Shown here piece by piece: positions 9,699 to 19,896 of a stretch of 64,000 bases of DNA. The translations under genes and the position numbers were made by a program. The stretch is from Metamycoplasma equirhinis. GTDB lineage: Bacteria; Bacillota_I; Bacilli_A; Mycoplasmatales; Metamycoplasmataceae. The stretch's first letter is position 1; each line of letters starts with the position of its first letter. The stretch lies in contig NZ_VFIX01000001.1 in NCBI RefSeq assembly GCF_006385185.1, forward strand, positions 62,001-126,000, written 5' to 3'. A model generated the notes under the pieces. It was not told the DNA's origin. It worked only from the letters and a program-made list of their open reading frames with translations, and searched no databases.

Positions 9699-11286
9699 CG
9701 TCTAAATCACTTAAATCAATATTTTCTAAACCAGCGCTTAAATCATCATCTTTTTTGAAGTCTTTCATTTTAGTAGCTGTAATTTTTTCATAATCTTGCT
9801 TTTTGACTTCTTCTTTTTTTAACATATCTTCGATAGAGTCAGAGTAAGGATCAATATCTTCGCTTGCCTTTTCAAAAATTGATGTATTTGCAAATTCTTC
9901 TTCAATTTTGTTTAATGTTTCTTCTAATTGATCGTCAAGTGATTCTGAAAACATTTGTTTTTCAAAAATATCATCATTTTGTTGCGCTTTCTGTTTCATT
10001 TCTGCAAGTTCATCATCAAAATCGCTAATATTAAAAGTAGTATTTTCAAAATTTTGACGTGACACTGCTGGTTTTCTTTTGAAATTTGATTCAAGTCTCT
10101 TACCTTGTTCTAGTTGTTGAATTTCTTCAAGTGTTATATTGCCGTTATTTATATTGAAATCAATATTATTTTCAATAGCTTCTTTTTGACTAATAATATC
10201 CAATTTTGCTTTAACTAAATCTGATGCCAGGCTAACGTTTTGTCCTTTTTTCCCGATTGCTAATGTGTGGTGAATTGTTGGCACGATAACTTTATATGTA
10301 GGAAAATTGCTTTCTGAAACCTCAATAACATCAATTACTTTTGCTGGACTAATTGCGTTGATAATATATTCTTTTGTGTCATCTGAATATAAAATAGCAT
10401 CTATTTTTTCGCCATGCAATTGTGCTGATATTGCTTCTATTCTTGTAGAATTATTACCGAAAATTGCACCCAATTCTTTTATTCCTTCAGGCGCTTTTTC
10501 TGTTTTTCTAATTGCAACCTTTGCTCTTTCACCAACTATTCTTGCTATCTTAACTATTTCCACATAGCCTGCAGCAATTTCTGGAATTTCTCTTTCGAAT
10601 AATTTTTCTAATAATTTAGCTTCAGCTGAAGATACAACAACTTGTGTGTTTCCGGTTTCTTTAACCTCTTCAATATAAACATCAATAATCGCACCTGGTT
10701 CTAATCTAGCCACAATGCGTGGATTAGAGTTTGACGAAGGCATAAACGCAGGTGTTGCATCTTCTAAAAGTTCTAAATGCATTCCAGAGCGGTCTTTAGA
10801 ATTAATTCTAGCACTAAGAATTTGGCCGATGCGAGAGCTATATTTATTGAAAATGTTAGATCTTTCTTTTTCGCGCAATGATTGTGAAAAGTGACTTAGT
10901 ATACGAATATAATCTCTTTTCCCAAATTCTTCAAAATTAATTTCTTCTGACATGGTGTCATCAATTTTTGATTTTGCATTAATTTGTTTAGCAATTTTCA
11001 AAGGAATTTCAATGCAACGTTTTAAATCATCTTTTTCTTTGTCGTTTTCAGGATCTTTAACTACAACTTTATTGTGATTAAAAACCTTAAAAATTTCATT
11101 ATCACGGTCCAAAATAAATTCTAATTCAGCATCGTTATCATATTCTTCAACAATAACTTTTGTTATCGCGTTTTTAATTAATTCAAAAACAAATGATTCA
11201 TCAATTCCTTTAATATTGGCAAGATTATAAATTTCTCTAAGAAATTCTTTTGATCTTTGATTTGGTACATTGTTTGGTTTGTTCAT
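9688..11286 (-). CDS. nusA: Transcription termination/antitermination factor NusA
   Basis: 532 residues. NusA binds RNA polymerase and nascent RNA and modulates pausing, termination and antitermination. The N-terminal polymerase-binding domain, the S1 domain and the two KH domains (IGKKGQNVSLASDLV is the KH2 GxxG loop at about residues 351-365) are in order. After about residue 395 there is a long acidic, low-complexity tail of 130-140 residues, unlike the acidic repeats of E. coli. ATG 11286 is preferred to an in-frame start at 11352 because AAGGAG lies just upstream of it and the longer form would run through the upstream terminator. It heads the nusA-ylxR-infB-rbfA-mnmG-rlmH operon. Confidence 0.95.
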   Translation of the reverse strand: MNKPNNVPNQRSKEFLREIYNLANIKGIDESFVFELIKNAITKVIVEEYDNDAELEFILDRDNEIFKVFNHNKVVVKDPENDKEKDDLKRCIEIPLKIAKQINAKSKIDDTMSEEINFEEFGKRDYIRILSHFSQSLREKERSNIFNKYSSRIGQILSARINSKDRSGMHLELLEDATPAFMPSSNSNPRIVARLEPGAIIDVYIEEVKETGNTQVVVSSAEAKLLEKLFEREIPEIAAGYVEIVKIARIVGERAKVAIRKTEKAPEGIKELGAIFGNNSTRIEAISAQLHGEKIDAILYSDDTKEYIINAISPAKVIDVIEVSESNFPTYKVIVPTIHHTLAIGKKGQNVSLASDLVKAKLDIISQKEAIENNIDFNINNGNITLEEIQQLEQGKRLESNFKRKPAVSRQNFENTTFNISDFDDELAEMKQKAQQNDDIFEKQMFSESLDDQLEETLNKIEEEFANTSIFEKASEDIDPYSDSIEDMLKKEEVKKQDYEKITATKMKDFKKDDDLSAGLENIDLSDLDDEN

Positions 11287-11330
11287 GTTTCTCCTTATTT
11301 GTTGAGAGGAAATATTACTATTTTTATTGC

Positions 11331-11359
11331 AAAAGGGCTGGCCATAAGCCAACCCTTTT
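11331..11359 (-). terminator. Terminator between tex and nusA
   Basis: A 12-bp stem with one G-U pair on the minus strand (core GGGTTGGC, loop TTATG, GCCAGCCC) and flanking A and T runs. It lies downstream of the Tex-like gene and just upstream of nusA, so it could be a plain terminator or an attenuator in a nusA leader. Confidence 0.75.
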
Positions 11360-11432
11360 TAATCATGTGATGTAAAAATAGTATTTATATTATATAAATA
11401 ATTTTGTAATTTTATAAATAATTAAAAAGAAA

Positions 11433-13589
11433 TTATTCTCAAATTAATTTCCCCTGTATACGGTTTTTTTCTTTGTCTATGTCAAGTATTTTTATTTTTA
11501 CATTATCACCAACCGATACAACATCAAGTGGATGATTAATTCTTATATTTTCATCTTTTTTCATATTGCTAATGTGAATTAAAACATTTTGCTTCAAACC
11601 GATGAAAACAAAAGCACCAAAATCAGTAATATTTTGAATTTGACCCATAACTTCTTGGCCGACTTGAATATCATCAATAGATATAATTTTGTCAGAAATA
11701 ATGAACCCGTCTTTTTCATCTCTAATGTCCTTTTCAGGAGCAATCAAAGAATCTAAAATTAAATTAACATCATAAATATTAATATCTAATTTTTTAGCTA
11801 ATTCTTCACGATTGGTTTTCTCTAAAATTGATTTATCAAAATTATTAATGTTTATATTTAAATATTCAACAATTTCATCTGCAATAGAATAACTTTCGGG
11901 GTGAATATTTGTTTTATCATAGAAATTTTTAGAATCATGTATTCTTAAAAATCCAACCGATTGTTCATATGCTTTTGGCCCTAAACCTTTAACTTTTTTA
12001 AGTTCAGCACGAGATTTAAAATTACCGTTTTCCATACGATATTGAACAATATTTTCAGCTATTGTTTTTGATAATCCTGAGATATAAGAAAGAATGACTT
12101 TTGTTGCACTATTTAAGTCAACGCCTATTAAGTTAACAACTTTATTTATTTTAAATAAAAGTTCTTCGCCCAATTTCTTTTGATCTACATCATGTTGATA
12201 TTGACCCACGCCAATTGATTTAGGGTCAATTTTTATTAGCTCGTTAAGTGGATCTTGAAATTTTCTTCCAATATTAATTGCTGAACGATATTCAACTTGT
12301 AAATCTGGAAATTCCTCTTGTGCAATTTTTGAGGCAGAATATACCGAAGCACCGACTTCACTAACAATCGCATATTTTACATTTTCGCCTTGATGTTTTT
12401 CTTTGCGATGTGACAGTAATTTAGAAATAAATTCCTCTGTTTCACGACTTGCTGTTCCATTGCCAATTACAATCAAATCAATTTTATGTTTATCAATAAA
12501 TGAATTAACTACATTTATCGATTCAAATCATTCTTCTTTATTATGCGTATGTGGAAAGATAATACCTTTTTCTAAAAAATTACCGTTCCCATCTAAAGCT
12601 GCCAATTTACATCCGTTAATATAAGCTGGGTCAATTGCTAAAATACGTTTATTTTTAGTTGCTGGCCAAAGTAACATTTTTTCTAGATTTGAAGCAAATA
12701 CTTTTATGGCATCTTCTTCTGCTCTAGCAAATAATTCATTTTTCACCTCACGAATTAGTGATGGCATCAAAAGCCTATCTAACGCATCTAAAATACATTC
12801 TTGAACTAATTTTGCAGTTCTTTTATTTTTAAAAAACATTTCATTCAAGTTATAAATAATGTATTTTTCATTGTATGAAATATCGTAAGAAATTATTTTT
12901 TTATCTTCGGCTCTTGTAATCGCTAGAATTCTATGATTTGGAATCTTGTTTGTTTTTTCGCTATAGTCGTAGTATTGCTCAAAAGTCTTCTCTTCATCTA
13001 CTGCATTTTTCTTTAATTTTGTTTTAATTGTCCCAAAGTTTCAAAGTTGATGCTTAATAAATTCTCGCGCTTTAATATCTTGCGAAATATTTTGAGCAAT
13101 AATAAATTTTGTCTGGCTTAAAACTTCCTCTTCGGTTTTTAATTTATCGCAAATATATTTCTTCGCTTCGGCATACATATTAAATTTTTCGTCGCTATTA
13201 TTCAGTATTTCAACAGCAAGTGGCAAAAGACCTAATGCAATGGCTTCAGATGCTTTAGTTTTTTTACCAATTTTAAATGGTTCGTAAATGTTTTCAACTG
13301 TTTGTTTGGTCTCAGCTAATTTAATTTTGTTTTCTAATTCATTAGTAAGCAAACCGTTTTCTTTTAAAATACCAATAACATATTCTTTTCTTTTTTCTAA
13401 TTCAACATCATAAATATAAAAATCATTAATTTTTGCAATCGTATCTTCATCTAACCCGCCAGTAACATTTTTACGGTAACGGGAAATAAAAGGTATTGTA
13501 GAACCTTCTTCTAGTAATTTTAAAGTAGCTGATACTTGACCTTCATTTAAAGATAATTTTTTAGCAACATTTGCAATTGATGTAGACAT
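11433..13589 (-). CDS. tex: Tex-family S1 RNA-binding protein
   Basis: 718 residues with several TGA Trp, one of them the second-to-last codon, so the real end is two codons beyond the apparent stop. Tex proteins are nucleic-acid-binding factors related to eukaryotic Spt6; the role is transcription-associated but not fully settled. In order are the N-terminal helix-turn-helix region with PFISRYRKNVTGGLDE, the YqgF-like RNase H fold (ILAIDPAY, VIGNGTASRETE), the GVGQYQHDV helix-hairpin-helix entry, the KVKGLGPKAYEQSVGFLRI block, and a C-terminal S1 domain (VGQEVMGQIQNITDFGAFV). Length and order are typical. Terminators lie on both sides, so it is likely a single-gene unit. Confidence 0.93.
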
Positions 13590-13676
13590 ATTTTCTCCTT
13601 AATCATTATTTTAGAAATTATATAAAAGAAAATTTAAAGCTAATTAAACTAGGGAAACAATTGTGAAAATGCAAAA

Positions 13677-13701
13677 TAAAAAGAGACAATTGCCTCTTTT
13701 T
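13677..13701 (-). terminator. Terminator after TM2 gene
   Basis: Near-perfect hairpin (AAAAAGAG arms around a CAATTG centre; G-U pair on the minus strand) followed by T on the minus strand. Positioned 14 bases beyond the TM2 gene stop, and also reasonable as a terminator in the other direction. Confidence 0.7.
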
Positions 13702-13714
13702 TCTAATGTAAACA

Positions 13715-13924
13715 CTATCATTTACTAATAGCGTTGCCTTCTGAGTCCTTTTGTACTCCACAAAGTGCTAGTATAAAGTCGATTAATGCTCAAATACCAA
13801 GGCCACCTAAGGTTAGTAATTTTGCAACACCTAAACCAATTCTTCCAGCATAAAATCTATCAACACCTCATCCTCCAAAAAAGAATGATAAGATTGATAA
13901 AACTGTTCTACTTTTGTTTGACAT
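13715..13924 (-). CDS. TM2-domain membrane protein
   Basis: 69 residues with three TGA Trp. The gene is easily missed because it is short and broken by TGA under the standard code. TM2 domains are two-helix membrane modules: here the first helix ends FFFGGWGVDRFYAGRIGLG, with the family's Asp-Arg-Phe-Tyr motif in the turn, and the second has LTLGGLGIWALIDFILAL. The tail is short and hydrophilic. AAAGGA lies just upstream of ATG 13922-13924 (complement). Single-gene unit between its own terminator and the pip gene. Function of bacterial TM2 proteins is largely unknown. Confidence 0.85.
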
Positions 13925-13980
13925 GTTGTTTTCCTTTCAAAATAATTTTACTTATTTTTTTAAATTAGTTAAATAATTTA

Positions 13981-14934
13981 TTAATTTTTAAGAAAATTTT
14001 TGAATTCCTCGGTTGCTGTCACTAATGCTATTGCAATGGCTTCTTCGCGTGTTGAATGACCTGCACCATCAATAATTCTCAAATCTGAATTTTGCATTTT
14101 TTTATGCAATAAATAAGCTCCTATGGGGCGGCAATCCATATCATATCTTCCGTGAATAATAATGGTTTTAATGTGTGTGATTTTTTCGCAATTTGCTAAA
14201 ATAAAATTATCATCTTCTAAAAAAATATGATTGTAAAAATAATTATTTTCAAGACGTGCTAATTCCAAATTTGCTTTTTTATCTTGTAAAATTTCTTCAA
14301 TCTCCTTAATTGGATTTAATGTAATTAACCCTAACTCTCACTTTGCTCAATGATATGCCGCATTTTCTGCAATTTTTTCATCTTTTGAATTAAGCAATTC
14401 ATGATAAGCTGAAATTAAATTATTTCGCTTAGAGGGTTCAATCACTTCACTATATTCTTTATATTCTTTAGGAAAATAAAATGAAGCACCACTTTGATAC
14501 AATCAATTATCATCTTCCTTTCTTCCTAAAAAAATACCTCTTAAAATTAAACCGTTTACTCTTTTTGGATGATAAATAGAATAAATTAAACTAAGCGTTG
14601 AACCTCATGATCCGCCAAATAATGTTCATTTTTCTATTTTTAAAAATTCGCGTATTTTTTCAATATCACTAACCAAATCTAGGGTAGTGTTTTCTTCAAT
14701 ACAAGCTGTTGGAGTGCTCTTGCCGCATCCACGTTGATCAAATAATATAATTCGATAAAATTTTGGGTCAAAATACTGTGACGCACTTTCTGAAAATCCT
14801 CCGCCCGGGCCTCCATGAACAAATAAAATTGGTTTGCCGTTTGGGTTTCCTACTTCTTCAAAATAAATTGAATGCAAACCGCTAACTTTTAATCTGCCTG
14901 TATTATATGGTTTGTTAATTTCATATAGTTTCAT
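13981..14934 (-). CDS. pip: Proline iminopeptidase (S33 alpha/beta hydrolase)
   Basis: 317 residues with TGA as Trp. The enzyme removes N-terminal proline from peptides in the cytoplasm and helps a peptide-scavenging organism. Seen are the oxyanion motif HGGPGGGFS (about 40-48), DQRGCGKS, the nucleophile elbow GGSWGS with Ser near residue 108 (its Trp is TGA), the acid GRYDMDCRP and the catalytic His in GAGHS. All three catalytic residues are present. The gene is 18 bases downstream of the SGNH protein gene, likely one transcript. Confidence 0.94.
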
Positions 14935-14952
14935 TTTTCCTCTTTTATTAAG

Positions 14953-17121
14953 TTAGAATTTACGAATTTTATGTCTTAATTTAAGACCAAAAATTTGTAA
15001 TAGAATGCCAATAAGTTTTAAATTTGTTTTGTTAAAAATGTTTGTTGTGACACCAATAAGAAATTTTTTAGCCAAAATGCTAATATATCTAATTTTCGAA
15101 AGTTTTCTAAAATCAATACTTTTATATAAACTTATACTTCTCATTATTTTATAAAGTACATTCGCCATATATTCAACTGATTTTTCATTGTTTAAGGTAT
15201 TTTGAATTTTAGTGATAATTTTATTTAAATGTTTTCATTCTTTAAAGCTCAGTTCATTATGATTAATGCGGATGATGTTAGTAATAATTTCTGAAAAATC
15301 TTCTAAATTGGTATGCGAATATTCGTCAATAAATTTAATTGTTAAAACAAAAATTTCTTTGATTGTTTTTTCATTTTCAACAATAAACGAGGTAAAAAAC
15401 TCATCAAAATCAATATATTTTTTTAAATTATTTAACTCAAAAGAATTGCCTAAAGATTCACTTAAGATCTTAAATTTTTCAACAACGTTTGTGTCATAAC
15501 TCATTTTATTAATTAACTTAGTAACACTATAATTATTAAAAATGATTGAATTATGGTTCTTAAAATCATCATTTAGCAAATTAATCATTTGTTTGATATT
15601 TTGCTTAGACTCAAAAGTTATTTGTTCGTATCATTCTTTAAATAATAAGTAAACATTTTTAGCGTTTTCTTTAAAAATAGCGTTTAAAAATGTAGCAAGT
15701 TTTTGCTTTTTATTTTTGATGTAAATAAATTCGCAATTATATAAAATTTTGATCATTGTTTCAGAACGTAGCGAATAATTAAAAAGCTTTAATACATTTT
15801 CATCAGTTATTACTTCATTGCGGATAAATGTGCTTAATTTAGCATCTTTTGGAAATAGTTTCAAAATAAAAATTAATTTTTCAAGCGTCAATGATGATAA
15901 TGAAACATAATCCTCGCGTTTAGCGATATTATTTGTTGCATCATAATTTTCCAGCAGTTCTTTGGTTTCACGCTTAAATAAGGCAAAATATGGATTTTGA
16001 ACGGTATTTTTTTTATCAAGTCAAGCGCGAAGAATATAAACAATATGATTAACATTATTGGGCAATGAAAATATTTTAGTAATTTTTTGTTCAATGCGGT
16101 TAAATTTATAATTCAATTTCTTTATTGAACAATTTTTAATACGTTTCAAATAACCTTGATTAAATGAATCAAAAATTAAATTGTTTTCATTGACATATGC
16201 AAATAATGTTCTTGCAATTTGTTTATATCCATTTTCAGTTGGATGAACATCAAAAAGGTTTTCACATAAAATATCAACATGTTTTTTTCAATATGAAAAC
16301 GAAAAAACCTTCAAAAAATGGCATTTTCTATCAATGCAAGCATCACGTATTGTTTCATTTAAGTAAATATTTATTTGTTTAAATAAATCTTCGTAAACTA
16401 CCGGGTTTATTTTCTTTAATGACTTCTCATATGAAGTTAAAAAAGGCATAAACGGTGGAATATATGAAAGCAAAATAATATTTGCTTCCGAGTTAATTTG
16501 CCTTATTTTAAGCATCATATTTTTATATTGCGTGCCAATTTTTTGGCCCAAGTCTCGTAATTTTTCGTAAAGCTTCTGTTTTAATTTTAATTGTTTATAA
16601 ATATTGTGTTCGTTTAATATCTTATTAAACAAAGCAAACGAAAAAGAACTTTGAAATTCATTACCACCAATCGAAATAGAAATTAAATCACTTTTCTTAA
16701 TTGCAGCACTTAACCTATTTGAATTAATTTCAAAATTTTCCTTTACGCTTAAATGACCTTCTAAACTTCAAACATTTTCTTGAATTTGAATATCAGCAAA
16801 TTTTTCTATGTCCTTATTTATTTGAATAAGATTAATAAATTCTTGTGCAAAATCTTCCTTTTTATCAAGTAAATTAATTACATCATTAATACGCATTACT
16901 GATGATGCATAATTTTCATAATTAAAATTTTGCCAAAAATTACTGTAATTATTATGTTCGCAGTAATCTTTTAAAAGCAAAGTAAAATAATCGCCATAAC
17001 TATAGCCCGAAGCTAGTTCATTGCCAATTTTAAATCCACAACTTCCACACCCTAATTTACTATTAAAACCTTGGGCAATGGAATCGCCGATTGAAAGAAA
17101 ATTAAACGTTTTTTTATTCAT
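14953..17121 (-). CDS. Large SGNH/GDSL-type hydrolase with helical C-terminal region
   Basis: 722 residues, with several TGA Trp. Start at ATG 17121. The first 330 or so residues look like an SGNH (GDSL) lipase/esterase: block I GDSIAQG (about 12-18), a Gly-Gly-Asn-Glu (block III variant GGNEF near residue 155), and block V DVHPTENG with Asp and His. SGNH enzymes hydrolyse lipid or carbohydrate esters. The remaining 390 residues are helical, lysine- and leucine-rich and of no recognised family. No signal peptide is evident, so it is probably cytoplasmic or membrane-associated. Followed closely by pip. Substrate unknown; phospholipid or acyl esters are a guess. Confidence 0.75.
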
Positions 17122-17140
17122 AATCAATTATTATACAAAT

Positions 17141-17173
17141 AAAATAAAACAATAATCTTAATTGAAATTATTG
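17141..17173 (-). terminator. Weak terminator at MATE gene end
   Basis: A 7-bp stem (CAATAAT/ATTATTG) overlapping the MATE stop, followed on the minus strand by an AT-rich T-containing run. The loop is 10 bases and the stem has only two G-C pairs, so this call is tentative. Confidence 0.35.
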
Positions 17174-18820
17174 TGTTTCTATTTCAGTTGTTACATTGTG
17201 TTTTCAATTAGTTTTTCATGCCACTATTTCAAATAATAATCAACGCAATATATCAATTGAATAAAAAGCGAAATAAGCTAATTCTAAAGATAAAGCATGG
17301 CTGCTATTGTGTAATGGAATTACGATAGCAAACGCGATAACAATTAATCAAATGAATGAAATTCATTGTGCTGACAGCATAGTAAAGGATGCAACATTGT
17401 TTCTACCGCCTGCACGTGGTAAGGCAGCAGATGTATAAAACCAACACCAAACAGGATTGAATACTAAAAATGTTAGACATGATAGCAAAAAGGTTTTTCT
17501 AAAAGTAAATTTAGTAAATTCTTGAGCGTTTTTAACTCAAAGATCATATACGCTACTTTCGCCAATTTGCGGAATTTTACCGGTTAAATTAATTGTATCT
17601 ACTATCTTTTTGTCTGACAAATTAGCTGGATCTAAAATGCCTAAAATGTAATCTTTTTTATCTTGACTATAAAGTAAATCTTTTACACCGTTAACCGTTC
17701 CTTTTGAAGTGTTTGGTGAATATGCAATTAAAAACACTATTCCTAGCATAATAGTTGACATTATTATTCCTGCGAGCGCATGAAATCCTTTTAATGCATG
17801 TGAATGTTTCTCTGCTTCTTCAAAATTGTTTTCACCCAATTTAGAAGCAACAAAATAAGAAACATTACTTGAACAAACGCTAGTAACGGCAGAAGCAATA
17901 GAGGAAAGGCTTTCAACTAATCCTAAAATAGTTACCCCACTTATTCCCATTCATTTTTGTCCGATGCCAGAGCCTACTTCAATATTTTCGGGAAAAGCCT
18001 TACTTCAAACAATCATTCTTAAGGGAATTGTTATCATTCCAACAATGGTAATTATCATAGCAAAACTACGCTTTAAAATCTGTTTTGCAATTTTTTTGGA
18101 TATGTGAAATAGTTTAAAAAAGTTAATAAAAATATTTCGATCCTTAAAATAAGTTAATAGTGAATCAGATAACAAGCAAACTATTGCACTGATTATTGAT
18201 CCAATTGCTGCATAATATGCATCTTTTTTAAAACCTAGCAAACAAATTGCATTTATAGAAGCGTTTACAATTAAAGTACTAAAAGCTGAGATAAAGGCAA
18301 GTTTTGAGTGCCCTGTTTCATTTAAAAGCATATTGGTATTAAAATTAAAAGAAGTAATTAATCATGATATTATAATTAATCATAGATAATTTTTTGCTTG
18401 AAACATCGTATTTGCATTTATGTTTTTATTTCCCACTAATTGAATCATTTGCTCGCCGGCTACTCAACACGGAATAGCAAAACAAAGTGAAATAATTAAA
18501 TACATAATTATTCTTAAATTCATTATTTGCTTAACTTTATCATAATCTTTTTTGCCATAGTACTGACCCACAAACATTGCTGTTATTCCTTGAATGGCAA
18601 AAAACACCGTATACATTATTCCGGTGTAAGTATTAGCATAAGTTAATGCATCAATACCACCAGTTATGTTGGTAACCATAAAATTGTCTAAAAATCCATT
18701 AAGGCAAAAAAGAATTTCGCCGATTATAATCGGAATAGTTTTAGCAAAATATAGTTTTCAATCAACTTTATTTTGAGGAAAGATGCGTCTAAATATATTT
18801 GAATGTGCCTGTTTAATCAT
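17168..18820 (-). CDS. MATE-family efflux transporter
   Basis: 550 residues with many TGA Trp. A long polytopic membrane protein with about 12 predicted helices. The N-terminal half has the FLDNFMVTNITGGIDALTYA segment and AMFVGQYYGKKDYDK (a MATE signature), and the second half repeats the pattern (SYFVASKLGENNFEEAEK), as expected from the internal duplication of MATE carriers. These carriers export cationic compounds using Na+ or H+ gradients. A hydrophilic loop of about 60 residues between helices is longer than usual. The start at 18820 has GAGGTG upstream. The next gene upstream is the exonuclease candidate, and the two are probably cotranscribed. Confidence 0.9.
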
Positions 18821-18844
18821 AAGCAAACACCTCATCTTTCTATT

Positions 18845-19609
18845 TTATAAAGACCAAATTTTTTCTTTAATTTCTTTTATTGTTAATTTATCATCTAATT
18901 TTAAATTTTTTATTTGCTTTATTAATTCACGTTTATATGAAAGTTCTTTTAGCAAAGTATTAGTTTCATCGGGATGATTTACTATATATAGCATTTTGTG
19001 AACATCATCTCGCGAATATTTTTGTAATTCTCGTAAAAGCGTTTTAGCATCAAGTTCGATTAAAAATTTTTTACGCTTATCATTTGCTCGTAAATCTTTG
19101 AGGGAATTTGTATAAAGCCAATAACCGGCAAATGATGCAATTGCACCATTACGGTCTTGAAGCGCATTTTTCAAATACTCATCATTACTTTTATCTAACA
19201 TACGCTTAATTTTAGAAAAATAAGGCTTTTCGAAAAATTTTCCCGTTAATTTTGAAAGTGAAACAGTTTCATTGGTTATTAAAGCTTTTACGTCATTATT
19301 AGGGAATAATTTTTTAATACATTTGTGTTCCAAAACGGGATTATGACCCACAAAAACAATATCTTTTAAACTGAGTTTAGGATTGATTCTACTAATGTCT
19401 CTTAAAATACATTTTTTGATTGTATTTCACATTGATCCCAAATTATTATGCTTTTTAAAATCCATTATAAAAGTTGCTGATTCAAATTGATTTTTAGTGT
19501 TTAAAAGTCCTAGCGTATAAGCATAGGGTGTTCCACTAGGAATGTTTATTAAACGAGCAAAAGGGTTAGTTATTGCTTCAAAATCAATATAAACACTATT
19601 TAAATTCAT
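18845..19609 (-). CDS. Putative DnaQ-like (DUF2779-type) exonuclease domain protein
   Basis: 254 residues with TGA as Trp. The start, VYIDFEAITNPFARL, carries the Asp-x-Glu of a DEDD exonuclease motif I, and FVGHNPVLEHKCI is a plausible motif II. The later VNHPDE could supply the final aspartate, but motif III is not clear. The pattern resembles DUF2779-like RNase H-fold proteins common in mycoplasmas. If correct, it is a cytoplasmic 3'-5' nuclease of unknown substrate. An alternative is a catalytically impaired homologue. The MATE gene follows 24 bases later. Confidence 0.5.
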
Positions 19610-19896
19610 ATTTATAATTATATAGAATTTAAGGTTTACAAATCGCTAAATTTTCAACAGGTAACTTTGGTAAATTAAAATCTTTCGCACAAGCTTATTA
19701 AATAATTACTTTAAACGTAAATTTTTATAACTAAGAGCAATAATTTATAAAAAATCGCTAACATTAACAACTATTTAAAAAATATTAGTTTAGAAAATAT
19801 TAAAATTATATTGTCTAGTTTAGATAATTTTTACTTATCTAATCAAATTTAGACATATTTATCAATATTTATTATTTTTATTGAAAGGAAAATAAA
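19610..19896 (+). promoter_or_regulatory. AT-rich intergenic region with nested inverted repeat upstream of the DUF885 gene
   Basis: 287 bases with no gene in either direction. Within it, TTAGATAA (19820-19827) and TTATCTAA (19835-19842) form a perfect 8-bp palindromic pair with a 7-base centre, and GTCTA (19813-19817) pairs with TAGAC (19850-19854) outside it. There is no T-run, so it is not an obvious terminator. It lies 42 bases before the GTG start, where an operator or mRNA structure would act. AAAGGAAA precedes the GTG at 19897. Confidence 0.45.

Noticed and set aside
11287..11352. Longer NusA start upstream
   Set aside because: The extension would run through the terminator hairpin; AAGGAG marks the ATG at 11286.
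16197..16382. Plus-strand open frame opposite the SGNH gene
   Set aside because: Lies entirely inside the minus-strand gene in the shadow frame and has no ribosome site or family.
18783..18977. Plus-strand frame between the MATE and exonuclease genes
   Set aside because: It overlaps two minus-strand genes and their start, and has no known motif.
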